NCBI RefSeq assembly: GCF_000612585.1
Contig: NZ_JFCA01000022.1
Span: 50,015-114,014 of the forward strand
From: Pseudomonas sp. CHM02
Lineage (GTDB): Bacteria > Pseudomonadota > Gammaproteobacteria > Pseudomonadales > Pseudomonadaceae
Reading direction: 5' to 3'
DNA: 64,000 nt
Each line of letters opens with the position of its first letter. Position 1 is the first letter of the stretch. Positions 55,431 through 63,935 of this stretch are shown here, piece after piece. The translations under genes were made by a program, and so were the position numbers. The notes beneath the pieces are model-generated. The model saw only the letters and a list, made by a program, of their open reading frames with translations. It did no database searches and was not told the origin of the DNA.

Positions 55431-56063
55431 ATGACCAACCGCCAGACCCCGCGGATTTCCACGCGCAAGCAGCCACAACAGGCACGCTCCACCGAGCTGG
55501 TGGCAGCGATTCTCGAAGCGGCTATTCAGGTTTTGGCCAAGGAAGGCGCCACCCGTTTCACCACCGCACGGGTCGCGGAAAAAGCCGGCGTGAGCGTGGG
55601 CTCGGTGTACCAGTACTTTCCGAACAAGGCGGCGATCCTGTTCAGGTTGCAGAGTGACGAGTGGCAGCAGACCACCCAGATGCTGCGCGCAATCCTCGCA
55701 AACAACCACGCGGCACCGCTGGAGCGCTTGCGCACCTTGGTGCACGCCTTTATCCGCTCGGAATGCGAAGAAGCACAGATGCGCGTCGCACTGAACGACG
55801 CGGCGCCGCTCTATCGCAACGCCCCGGAAGCCGTGGAAGTGCGCGCGGCGGGGCAACAGATTTTCGAAGGGTTCATGCTTGAATTGCTGCCGGGGGTCAC
55901 CGAGCCGACGCGCACACTGGCCTGCGATCTGATCCTGACCACCCTCAGTTCAGTAGGAAAGGATTTCTCCGGCAGCCCACGCACGGCTGAAGACATCGCG
56001 GTTTATGCCGATGGCATGGCTGATATGTTTCGCGCCTATGTGATCGCGCTTAACCATTCCTGA
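55431..56063 (+). CDS. TetR-family transcriptional regulator
   Basis: A 210-residue TetR repressor. The HTH spans residues about 25-68 (LAKEGATRFTTARVAEKAGVSVGSVYQYFPNKAAIL), with a basic N-terminal tail (STRKQPQQARS) and an all-helical ligand domain. It is divergent from the O-methyltransferase/SDR/MFS operon, and the two palindromes between them are its probable binding sites, so it should repress both directions until an effector binds. Confidence 0.92.
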   Translation: MTNRQTPRISTRKQPQQARSTELVAAILEAAIQVLAKEGATRFTTARVAEKAGVSVGSVYQYFPNKAAILFRLQSDEWQQTTQMLRAILANNHAAPLERLRTLVHAFIRSECEEAQMRVALNDAAPLYRNAPEAVEVRAAGQQIFEGFMLELLPGVTEPTRTLACDLILTTLSSVGKDFSGSPRTAEDIAVYADGMADMFRAYVIALNHS

Positions 56064-56266
56064 AGCATCCGAGGCACGCTCGGCTCCGCTTTGGATCGAT
56101 TGCAGCTGCTTGCAAAGGGCTGCTCTCGACCAGGCACACGGAAGATGACTAACCCCATGAACCGACTATCGACCTTGCACGCAATGATGGCAATATGATC
56201 TCTCAAGGAAAAAGTAACATTCGGCGCTAGGCGAAACCGGATGTCATGCGCAGAGGGATAAGGAAT

Positions 56267-58978
56267 ATGGCTTCGATTCAGATGGATGGTGAGGACAAGA
56301 CCGCAAAGATCAACGACTGGGCGATTCGCTGGAGCGACAAGTACGAAGCCCTGGAGCTGACCTGTCACTTCCCCTCCAAGAAAAAATACACCCGCCCACT
56401 CAGTCACTGTCAGGTTTCGCCCACCCGCGAGTTGACCAACGTATTGCTGCACAAGCCCGGCAGCACGATCGCCACGCCTATTGCCAAAGCGACGATCTAC
56501 GATGAGCGATATGCCGTCGTGCATTACCCGGGCGCCGAAAAACCCTATGTCTACAAGATGGATGGCATCGGCTTTACCGCCCCGACATCGATGAAGGACA
56601 CGCCGGTCTTCCGCTATTTCAGCACTGTGGCGAATGCCCGACAGGATCACGCTGAGTCGAAGACTGACCGTGAAATTGCCGGCAATGTGGTACGCCAGCT
56701 CGCAAAACTGCCCGCCATTACTGGCACTGCCTTGCAAGCCTATTGTACGGGCCGCAACGGCACGCTGGCGCCAGGCCAGGGGTTCATCTATCCGTTCGGA
56801 CTTAACGAGAGTCAGCTTCAGGCGGTCGAGCGAGCGTTCAGTGCGCAAGTCAGCGTGATCGAAGGCCCACCAGGGACCGGCAAGACCCAGACGATCCTCA
56901 ACATCCTTGCCAATATTCTGTTACGTGGGCAGACGGTAGCGGTGCTGTCGAACAACAATGCTGCTGTGGAAAACGTCTACGAAAAGCTGGAGAAACACGG
57001 TCTGGGCCACTTGGTCGCCAAGCTTGGCAACCAGGACAAACGTGAAGCCTTCTTCGCCGACCTGCCTGTGTGGCCCTCAAGCGCGCCCGAGCCGGCACCA
57101 TCCCTGGATGAGATCCAGGCCTTGCTGACCCGCTTGAAGCAGCACTTGCAAGACCACAACAGGGTCGCACAACTGCAAATCGAGCTGGACGAGCTGGTCA
57201 TCGAGCGACGCTACCTACAGCAGTGGCAGGCAGAAAACGATGTGCAGGCCACAGGCTCGCTCGACAAGTACGGACTGACACCACGCAAGACTGCGGACCT
57301 CATGGCCTATCTGGCTTACCTCGGCGAGCAGCGCATTCATCTCAAGGACCGCATCGAGCTACTGCTCAAATTCAGAATCTTTCGCGCCAAGACATTCGCC
57401 GAGGGCGAGGCGCGCATGGCCATTTTCCATGCACTGCAGATGCATTACTACGACAAGTCGCTACGGGACAAGGAAGCTGAGCAGCGGGCGTGCCGTGAAT
57501 CGTTGGCACGCGCGAATTTCACCGCCCTGTTGAAAGAACTGACAACCGCATCGATGCACCATCTGAAGCAGCATCTGCAACTTCAGGTACCGCCATCGCA
57601 TAGCTTTGATGTCAAAACCTACTGCAGGCATTTCGACGCCTTCGTGCAGCGCTTCCCTATCCTGGGCAGCGGCACGCACTCCATCGTCAATTCGATCGCG
57701 CCGGGAGCGGTTCTCGACTACGTGATCATCGACGAAGCGTCTTTGCAGGACATCGTGCCGGGCATCCTGCCACTGGGCTGCGCAAAGAACCTGATCGTCG
57801 TTGGAGACAACCGCCAGTTGCCGCATATCCCTGTTGCACTAGGGCTCCAAGCGCCCGCCGAGGCCTACGATTGCGAGCACTACAACCTGCTGGATTCGTG
57901 CATTGCGGTGTTCCGCAACGCACTGCCCAGAACCCTGCTGAAAGAGCATTATCGCTGCCACCCCAGGATCATCCAGTTCTGCAACCAACAGTTCTACGAC
58001 AACACGCTGATACCGATGACCGAGGACAAGGGCGAAGCGCCCTTGCGCCTGGTGGTGACAGCCAAGGGCAACCACACCAGGAAGAACACCAACCTTCGGG
58101 AATTGGATTCCCTGCTGAAGGTGCTTGAGGACGAGGGGCAGCCCGTTGGAACAGACGGCGAAGGCCGGGGTTACATCGCCCCGTTCCGGGCGCAAGTCAA
58201 CCTTTCCGACACACACTTGCCGGCGGACTTCGTCAAGGACACCGTGCACAAGTTTCAGGGCCGCGAATGCGACGAGATCGTCTTCTCCACTGTGCTGGAC
58301 AAGAAGCGCTACAACCAGACACGAACACGCATGGATTTCGTCGACGACCCATGCATGATCAACGTGGCGGTTTCGCGGGCCAAACATCGTTTCACCCTGG
58401 TAACCGGCGACGAGGTGTTCGCTGACAACAATGGCCACATCGCCGCACTGATCCGCTACATCAGCTATTACGCGCAGGACGAGCAGATCGTGCGCGCACC
58501 GGTCGTGTCTGCATTCGACTTGCTGTACCGCGAGTACGACCAGTCTCTGGCACGCTTGGACGCCCGCCTGCGGCCCGAGGATTCACGCTACAAGTCCGAG
58601 CAGATCGTGGCACAGTTGCTGCGCGAAGCGCTGTCAACCCCGGCGTGCCAGGCATTGACGTTCCACACTCAAATCCATCTGGATAAGCTCGCATCGCCGA
58701 CTAGCCTCGACTGGACGGAGCCCCAGCGGGCGTTCATGAAACGCGCCAGCTGCGATTTCGTGATCTATTTCAGGGTGGGCAAGAAACCGATAGGCGTAAT
58801 CGAGGTCGATGGCGGTTACCACGACCTCCCCGTGCAGGCCGCTCGGGACGCCATGAAAAATGAGATCTTGGCGAAAAGTGGCATTCCTATTCTGCGACTG
58901 CGGACAGTTGAGAGTGACATTGAGCGCAGAGTTGACGACTTTCTCAGGCAGTGGGCTACTCCAACGCATGCCACATAA
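56267..58978 (+). CDS. SF1 helicase (Upf1/DNA2-like) with C-terminal nuclease-like domain
   Basis: A 903-residue protein. After a 190-residue N-terminal domain of unknown type comes an SF1 helicase core: Walker A GPPGTGKT (Lys206), Walker B VIIDEAS (Asp489-Glu490), GDNRQLPHI, LKEHYRCHPRI, KFQGRECDEIVFSTV and INVAVSRAKHR. A coiled insert lies between the first two. The last 120 residues resemble a DUF2726/restriction-endonuclease-like fold, with Asp830 and the E-x-D pair Glu846/Asp848 (VIEVDGGYHD). Helicase-nucleases of this kind occur in defence islands, and such a role is possible. It stands alone with a small orphan gene downstream. A start 21 bases earlier is possible. Confidence 0.85.
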   Translation: MASIQMDGEDKTAKINDWAIRWSDKYEALELTCHFPSKKKYTRPLSHCQVSPTRELTNVLLHKPGSTIATPIAKATIYDERYAVVHYPGAEKPYVYKMDGIGFTAPTSMKDTPVFRYFSTVANARQDHAESKTDREIAGNVVRQLAKLPAITGTALQAYCTGRNGTLAPGQGFIYPFGLNESQLQAVERAFSAQVSVIEGPPGTGKTQTILNILANILLRGQTVAVLSNNNAAVENVYEKLEKHGLGHLVAKLGNQDKREAFFADLPVWPSSAPEPAPSLDEIQALLTRLKQHLQDHNRVAQLQIELDELVIERRYLQQWQAENDVQATGSLDKYGLTPRKTADLMAYLAYLGEQRIHLKDRIELLLKFRIFRAKTFAEGEARMAIFHALQMHYYDKSLRDKEAEQRACRESLARANFTALLKELTTASMHHLKQHLQLQVPPSHSFDVKTYCRHFDAFVQRFPILGSGTHSIVNSIAPGAVLDYVIIDEASLQDIVPGILPLGCAKNLIVVGDNRQLPHIPVALGLQAPAEAYDCEHYNLLDSCIAVFRNALPRTLLKEHYRCHPRIIQFCNQQFYDNTLIPMTEDKGEAPLRLVVTAKGNHTRKNTNLRELDSLLKVLEDEGQPVGTDGEGRGYIAPFRAQVNLSDTHLPADFVKDTVHKFQGRECDEIVFSTVLDKKRYNQTRTRMDFVDDPCMINVAVSRAKHRFTLVTGDEVFADNNGHIAALIRYISYYAQDEQIVRAPVVSAFDLLYREYDQSLARLDARLRPEDSRYKSEQIVAQLLREALSTPACQALTFHTQIHLDKLASPTSLDWTEPQRAFMKRASCDFVIYFRVGKKPIGVIEVDGGYHDLPVQAARDAMKNEILAKSGIPILRLRTVESDIERRVDDFLRQWATPTHAT

Positions 58979-59139
58979 GCTCTGGGTCAGAGGTCGTCAG
59001 CCGCTGATGGGGCAATCGACCAGAAGCTGCCCTGTATGAAGGTCGGCAAGCGGCCAGGAGCGGACCTTCATTTTAGACGCATTCATTCACCTATAGCGGC
59101 CTGTAGTAGAATGCGGATTTGAACAAAAGAAGCTTCATC

Positions 59140-59433
59140 ATGGATGTTCACGCACTTGAAGAAAGCAGTGTCTTATCGATCACAATGGACCAAGCCCATC
59201 GCTATTTCGAGATGGTTGTCAGACTGGATGACGGGTCCAGAAACAAGCTGATGGCGTGGAACGCGGACGGCACTCAGCTAGCTATCAAGCTTGGCGCCCT
59301 TAACGTTCAAAACATCAGCGAACTCGGAGAGCTTGAAGGGATAAATATCGTTGATAATGTTCTATCCCTTGAAGGCGATTTTGGAGATATAACGATCACA
59401 GCTACCTCGATTTTGATTGAAAAGCTGATGTAA
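59140..59433 (+). CDS. Small hypothetical protein, immunity-like composition
   Basis: A 97-residue acidic protein (MDVHALEESSVLSITMDQAHRYFEMVVRLDDG...). Alternating hydrophobic and polar residues suggest a small beta-rich domain, and the base composition is lower in GC than its neighbours, hinting at transfer. A TTG 21 bases earlier is an alternative start. I do not recognise the family; size, charge and isolation resemble immunity or antitoxin-type proteins, but no toxin gene is adjacent. It lies 160 bases after the helicase gene. Confidence 0.6.
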   Translation: MDVHALEESSVLSITMDQAHRYFEMVVRLDDGSRNKLMAWNADGTQLAIKLGALNVQNISELGELEGINIVDNVLSLEGDFGDITITATSILIEKLM

Positions 59434-59907
59434 CTACCGTGCGGGAGGCTACTTCGAGCTGAATGCTAACCGTCACGGATGTCTGATTGTGGCTGTTTAG
59501 TGTCTGTGCTGATCGGCAGCGATGGGCTGAAAGCAGCCACCCAGGCACTAGGCACCTCCCCAACTCAACCAACAATTCGCCCAGGGAAGCCGAGATGACA
59601 GGCTTGAAAAGCGCCCCTCACGATATTCGTGTAGCTGCATCGCCCTGCCACCTCGCCACTCCCAGGTTCGAGCAGCAGGGAAAATATCGCCCCCCGACGC
59701 GCATCGTTTCACCTGTTCCTCCACCCTTGCATTGGCGCTCCCCATCCCAGATAAGTCATGCTTGCTGTGCTCTCTCGGCCAAGGCAGACACTGAACGCAG
59801 CCCCCCAAAAGATGAAAGGCTTACGCAGTATCCTGGGTCATTGAACCGACCGTATCGACGTGATCACCAGGAAGGTTGTGGGCCCATCGGGAACGGACGC
59901 GCCCCGA
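59434..59907. other. Gene-poor stretch, possibly degraded
   Basis: No gene can be supported here. An open frame of 146 codons (59487-59927) has Pro/Ser/Arg-rich sequence without recognisable motifs and runs into the convergent GNAT gene. The stretch may hold decayed DNA between two accessory insertions. No terminator, tRNA or repeat was seen. Confidence 0.5.
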
Positions 59908-60483
59908 TCACACCCTGGCGCCTGTAGGCAATGAACCGCTGTGGCCTTCATGAACGTCTCCTTGTAGCTCAGTAAAGGTCAACCGGTACCTCACCTCTTC
60001 CAGTATCACCCCACCCCGCTGAAGCGTGCGCTCCGTCCCTGTGTCTTCGACACACCCTGCCCTGCGATAAAACCGGACAGCTCTTTCATTCCGGCTCAAG
60101 ACCCAAAGCGTTAACCCCTGAAATCCATGCGCCCTCAACGATTGCAGACCTGCCTTCCACAAGGCCAGCCCGGCGCCCGTTTGCCAGTATCTGGCTGACA
60201 CGTAGATGGCCATGACCTCGCCTGTGTTGGCTCCAGCCGCCTCTTCGTCACGGCTGGCGCCGACGGAGATCCAGCCAACGACATGCTTATCCGCCTCCGC
60301 GACCCACACGTTGGACTCGCCCGATTCTAACGAGCGAAGCCAAAACGATTCACGCTGGGCCAGGGTGGCTTCCAGCGAATTCAGGTATTGAGCAGGCATC
60401 AGCTCGCGATACGCATCTTGCCAACTGCTGATGTGCACACGGGCAATGGCCTTTGCATCAGAGGGTAATGCCTTGCGAATCAT
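59908..60483 (-). CDS. GNAT-family N-acetyltransferase
   Basis: A 191-residue GNAT protein starting MIRKALPSDAKAIARVHISSWQDAYRELMP, the standard opening of RimI-like members. The acetyl-CoA region is AIYVSARYWQTGAGLALWKAGLQSL and the final motif LSRNERAVRFYRRAGCVEDTG. AAGGA precedes the ATG at 60483 by 8 bases, against a 30-base longer reading. The C-terminal 20 residues are probably disordered. Substrate unknown. Confidence 0.88.
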   Translation of the reverse strand: MIRKALPSDAKAIARVHISSWQDAYRELMPAQYLNSLEATLAQRESFWLRSLESGESNVWVAEADKHVVGWISVGASRDEEAAGANTGEVMAIYVSARYWQTGAGLALWKAGLQSLRAHGFQGLTLWVLSRNERAVRFYRRAGCVEDTGTERTLQRGGVILEEVRYRLTFTELQGDVHEGHSGSLPTGARV

Positions 60484-60649
60484 TGAAGTATTCCTTGTTC
60501 GTACACTGAACAATAACGGTGACTAACAAAGGTGACGGATTTATTTTTTCATTGATCAATCCGCCACTTTTTCAGGTTTCAAACAAATCATTGTCTGGTC
60601 GCATGCCTTGGCTGATATGTTTCAAACTCCACCCGCAAAAGGATGTGCC

Positions 60650-61210
60650 ATGCCACCGATAGCCACGAACGCCGCACTGCTGATCATCGACATGCAGCAA
60701 GGCATGAACCAGCCGAAGCTGGGGCGACGCAACAACCCGGACGCCGAGGTGCAGATGCAGCGCCTGCTGAATGCGTGGCGGCAGTCCAATCGGCCGGTCG
60801 TGCACATCCGGCACATTTCCCGCGCGCCCGACTCGGTGTTCTGGCCCGGCCAGCCAGGGTGCGAGTTCCAGCCGGCGCTGCAACCGCTGGCCCATGAGCA
60901 TGTGGTGGAAAAGAACGTCCCGGATGCGTTCACCGCCACAGGGCTGGAGCGCTGGTTGCACGTGCGCTCGATCCGGCAACTGGTGGTCGTCGGCGTGATC
61001 ACCAACAACTCCGTCGAGGCCACGGCGCGTTCGGGTGGCAACCTGGGCTTTGCGGTGACAGTGGTTTCGGACGCCTGCTACACCTTCGATCAAACCGATT
61101 TGTCCGGGCGCCCGTGGCCGGCCGAGGACGTGCATGCGTTGTCGCTGAGTAACCTGGCGATGGACTATGCCGAGGTTTTGGCGACCGCCGAAATCCTGGG
61201 CACGCTGTGA
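60650..61210 (+). CDS. Isochorismatase-fold hydrolase with Ser in place of the nucleophile Cys
   Basis: A 186-residue cysteine-hydrolase-like protein. Asp14 (LLIIDMQQGM) and Lys88 (VVEKNVPDAF) of the catalytic triad are present, but the nucleophile position reads VITNNSVEATAR, with Ser121 where nicotinamidases and related enzymes have Cys. It may use another mechanism, as PhzD-type isochorismatases lack the Cys too. AAAGGA precedes the ATG at 60650. Its last 46 bases overlap the convergent Nudix gene. Confidence 0.88.
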   Translation: MPPIATNAALLIIDMQQGMNQPKLGRRNNPDAEVQMQRLLNAWRQSNRPVVHIRHISRAPDSVFWPGQPGCEFQPALQPLAHEHVVEKNVPDAFTATGLERWLHVRSIRQLVVVGVITNNSVEATARSGGNLGFAVTVVSDACYTFDQTDLSGRPWPAEDVHALSLSNLAMDYAEVLATAEILGTL

Positions 61211-61716
61211 GCATCGTGCCTGCCAACGGCAGGCGAATTGTCGTGATCGGCGACCATGTTCAAGATGCCCGCGCCCTGGAGCATTTCAAGGAGCCTCTCC
61301 GGCCACACCGTCTCAGCCGTTGATTGCAGCTCAGTGGCAGACCACCAGTGGTGGTCCGCCATCACCTGGGTTTCGTGTGTTGTCCATTCGGCTTTTGACA
61401 GTGCCTCGCTTGGCGCGTGAACCACAAAATACTGTTCGATGGCCAACACCGTTTCGCCACAGGGCAGCATCAGCACCATGGTGCGATTCCCTACGGGCGC
61501 TGCAACGGCATCCACCTCTATCCCGGTTTCCTCGCGCAGCTCACGCATTGCCGCGGCCTCGAAGGTTTCTCCGGCCTCTACACCACCGCCCGGGGTAGCC
61601 CAGTAATTTTGCCCGGCCAACGCACCGTCTTTATGCACGAACCTGAACAGCAACACCGCTTGCGAGGGGCTGATCACCAGGAGTCGTGCGGCTTTTCGCT
61701 CGCGCATTGCCTTCAT
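61165..61716 (-). CDS. Nudix hydrolase
   Basis: A 183-residue Nudix protein. The Nudix box is GGGVEAGETFEAAAMRELREETG-type (G-x5-E-x7-REVxEExGU pattern fulfilled), near residues 42-65, in the context YWATPGGGVEAGE. It hydrolyses a nucleoside diphosphate linked to another group; which one is not clear. The C-terminal 25 residues overlap the end of the convergent hydrolase gene. The ATG overlaps the stop of a 35-codon frame (ATGA), which may drive its translation. Confidence 0.9.
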   Translation of the reverse strand: MKAMRERKAARLLVISPSQAVLLFRFVHKDGALAGQNYWATPGGGVEAGETFEAAAMRELREETGIEVDAVAAPVGNRTMVLMLPCGETVLAIEQYFVVHAPSEALSKAEWTTHETQVMADHHWWSATELQSTAETVWPERLLEMLQGAGILNMVADHDNSPAVGRHDAHSVPRISAVAKTSA

Positions 61717-61820
61717 GCCTTCCTATTGGGGGGTGAGGCGCTTGCAGATATGCCTTCGACAGCAGCGTGGTCGTTCGTGCCATTGCGGGCCAGTTCAACG
61801 CGTTCCTGGATCAGCGCCAT
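61713..61820 (-). pseudogene. Remnant of a HIT-like gene, coupled to the Nudix gene
   Basis: A 35-residue frame beginning MALIQERVELARNGTN and ending in a low-complexity tail. AAGGA lies 6 bases before its ATG and its stop overlaps the Nudix start (ATGA). The opening resembles from memory the N-terminus of small HIT-family hydrolases (ERVELARxGxNPxVI...), after which the similarity stops. I read it as the head of a deleted gene that now acts as a leader for the Nudix gene. A genuine small protein cannot be ruled out. Confidence 0.45.
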
Positions 61821-61864
61821 ATCGTGTCCTTGATAAAGATGAGTACGGCGGACAGCTTAACGCG

Positions 61865-63355
61865 TCACCCTCGCACTTTCAGCTGAAGGTAATCCACGAG
61901 GGCATCAAGCTTCCCTGACGACACCACCGCCCCGACATACCCGTCCGGGCGCACCAGCACCCAATCGCCAATCGCCAGTCCGTAGGCGCGTTGAACGTGG
62001 CCCTGGTCGTCGATCACGTCACCCTTTAGCCCAACAATATGCACCTGCACGCCCGGCCACGCCGGCGCTGAGTCACGTGCAGCACCGTAGCCCAACAGCG
62101 TCCAGTGCGTACCCTTGAACAGGTTGAACAGCCGCAACGCTTGCCCAGCGGCACCTCGGACCGGCGCGTCCGGCGCTCGGTCGCCCGCAGCGACGCCATT
62201 ACGCGCGGGGTGCTGCAACGCCAGCGAGGACGCTGGGTAGCCGATATCCAGTTGGTGCACTTCCCTGCCCCGGCGCAGCTCGCCGTTCTTCATCTCGCCC
62301 AGCAGCTGGGTGGACAGGCCGAGCACGGAGGCGGCGACCGGCCGGCGCTCTTCTTCGTAGGTGTCGAGCAAGGCCTCGGGCGCACCCTGCACCACCGCTG
62401 CCAGCTTCCAGCCGAGGTTGTAGGCGTCCTGCACGCTGGTATTGAGGCCCTGTCCGCCGGTGGGCGGATGGATATGGGCGGCGTCCCCCATCAGCAGCAC
62501 TCGCCCCAGGCGGTATTGATCGGCCAGGCGCGCATTCATGGTGTAGGCCGATGCCCAGGACACGCTGTGCACCTGGATATCGGCGCGACCGGTGCGTTGG
62601 GCGATAATCGCGGTGAGCCCTTCGGCGCTGAAGTCGATGTCGACATCAGGGGGAATCGGCCCCTGAATCTGGAACAGGTCGGTGCCGGCCAACGGGCATA
62701 GGGCGATCTGGCGCTGCGCATCCCCTTCACCGAAGCGGTGCCAGGCGTCACGCGCAAGGCCGGTGAGCACCACATCCGCCACCAGGGCATGCACGCCAAG
62801 GGTTTTGCAGGGGAAACCGATATCCAGCGCATGCCGGACAAAGCTGCGACCGCCATCAGCCCCCACCAGCCAACGCACACGCACGTTTTCTTCGCCGGCC
62901 TTGCCGAGCACCCGCGCCGTGACGCCCTCGACGTCTTGTTCGAAGCCGACCAGTTCACAGCCAAACTCGGGGCGGTGGCCCAGTTCGAGCAGGCGCTCGC
63001 GCATCACTTGCTCGGTCAGAAACTGCGGCACCATCAACGGTTGCTGGTAGGGTTCGGCCGGTGTCGGGGCCTTGGCCGGTGTGAATTCAACATCGCTGTA
63101 GCGGCCATCGTCGCGGTAGCGCCGGTCAGTCGGATAGACTCCACCCACGGCCATCAACCGGTCGAGCATTCCCAGGTCTTCGAAGACTTCCTGAGACCTT
63201 GGCTGGATGCCCTTGCCACGCGAGCCGTGGAAAGGCTGGTGGTTTTTTTCGATCAGGCGGAAGCTGACGCCCCTTCTCGCTAGGTCGATCGCCAGGGTCA
63301 GGCCGGCGGCACCGGCACCACAAATCAGTACATCGACAGCCAATTGCGCTTTCAT
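61865..63355 (-). CDS. FAD-dependent aromatic monooxygenase (PheA/TfdB-like)
   Basis: A 496-residue class A flavoprotein hydroxylase. The FAD-binding GxGxxG is VLICGAGAAGLTLAIDLARRG, with the DG motif in LVGADGGRSFVR and the GD motif in VLLMGDAAHIHPPTGGQGLN. The C-terminal 100 residues form a thioredoxin-like domain. It hydroxylates an aromatic or polyketide-type ring using NAD(P)H and O2; rifampicin-type and phenol-type members share the motifs. AGGTGA precedes the ATG at 63355; a GTG 9 bases earlier is possible. It is divergent from a MarR gene, with operators between. Confidence 0.9.
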   Translation of the reverse strand: MKAQLAVDVLICGAGAAGLTLAIDLARRGVSFRLIEKNHQPFHGSRGKGIQPRSQEVFEDLGMLDRLMAVGGVYPTDRRYRDDGRYSDVEFTPAKAPTPAEPYQQPLMVPQFLTEQVMRERLLELGHRPEFGCELVGFEQDVEGVTARVLGKAGEENVRVRWLVGADGGRSFVRHALDIGFPCKTLGVHALVADVVLTGLARDAWHRFGEGDAQRQIALCPLAGTDLFQIQGPIPPDVDIDFSAEGLTAIIAQRTGRADIQVHSVSWASAYTMNARLADQYRLGRVLLMGDAAHIHPPTGGQGLNTSVQDAYNLGWKLAAVVQGAPEALLDTYEEERRPVAASVLGLSTQLLGEMKNGELRRGREVHQLDIGYPASSLALQHPARNGVAAGDRAPDAPVRGAAGQALRLFNLFKGTHWTLLGYGAARDSAPAWPGVQVHIVGLKGDVIDDQGHVQRAYGLAIGDWVLVRPDGYVGAVVSSGKLDALVDYLQLKVRG

Positions 63356-63368
63356 ATGGATCACCTAT

Positions 63369-63385
63369 ATGTGTAATACGCACAT
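63369..63385. promoter_or_regulatory. MarR operator 1
   Basis: ATGTGT-AATAC-GCACAT, an inverted repeat whose arms extend to ATATGTG / CACATAT (63367-63387). It lies in the 49-base gap between the divergent monooxygenase and MarR starts, so binding would block both promoters. Confidence 0.75.
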
Positions 63386-63404
63386 ATTAAGAGAGGCCAA
63401 CACC

Positions 63405-63902
63405 GTGTCAATTAAAAATGTGCAAAAAGCACATATATCCGCCCAGCTGCGTGATTTGCATGGCTCACTGGTTGAGATCGTGGGGGTGATGAACCGCCCG
63501 CAACGCGACGAGGCGATGGTGCGCGAAGCCGGGATTTCCCTGGATCGCGCCCTGTTTCCGCTGCTGGTGCTGGTGGAGCGGCTGGGGCCGATTGGCGTGG
63601 TCGAACTCGCCGACCGCGTGGGCCGCGACTACACCACCGTGAGCCGACAAGTGGCGAAGCTGGAAAGCCAGGGCCTGGTTTCGCGCCAGGCAAGCGCCCT
63701 CGACCGCCGCGTGCGCGAGTCGGTGATCACCGAGAAAGGCAAGGCCATGACTGACCGCGTCGATGACGCGCGGGAGAGGATGGGTGTGTCGATCTTCTCG
63801 ACTTGGGATGAGGGTGATTTCGACAACCTGGTGCGGCTGATGCGCAAATTTGCCGAAGACATCAAGGAGGATTCAGTGCGTGCGACGAAGGACATTTCCT
63901 AA
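63405..63902 (+). CDS. MarR-family transcriptional regulator
   Basis: A 165-residue winged-helix regulator. Recognition elements are GVVELADRVGRDYTTVSRQVAKLESQGLVSRQ (about residues 64-95) and the wing DRRVRESVITEKG. The start is a GTG at 63405 with GAGAGG about 8 bases upstream; a longer frame runs back through the monooxygenase gene. Two matching palindromes mark its probable binding sites. It should repress the divergent monooxygenase gene and itself, released by a phenolic or related ligand. Confidence 0.9.
   Translation: MSIKNVQKAHISAQLRDLHGSLVEIVGVMNRPQRDEAMVREAGISLDRALFPLLVLVERLGPIGVVELADRVGRDYTTVSRQVAKLESQGLVSRQASALDRRVRESVITEKGKAMTDRVDDARERMGVSIFSTWDEGDFDNLVRLMRKFAEDIKEDSVRATKDIS
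63418..63434. promoter_or_regulatory. MarR operator 2, inside the first codons of the MarR gene
   Basis: ATGTGC-AAAAA-GCACAT, a perfect inverted repeat with the same arms and spacer length as operator 1, starting 49 bases after it. It overlaps codons 5-10 of the MarR gene. Confidence 0.65.
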
Positions 63903-63935
63903 GGCGATACACGTTTCCCAGCGCCTGATGAGGAG

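Noticed and set aside
59487..59927. 146-codon open frame on the plus strand between the orphan gene and GNAT gene
   Set aside because: Composition is Pro/Ser/Arg-rich with no recognisable motif, the ribosome site is poor, and it runs into the convergent GNAT gene.
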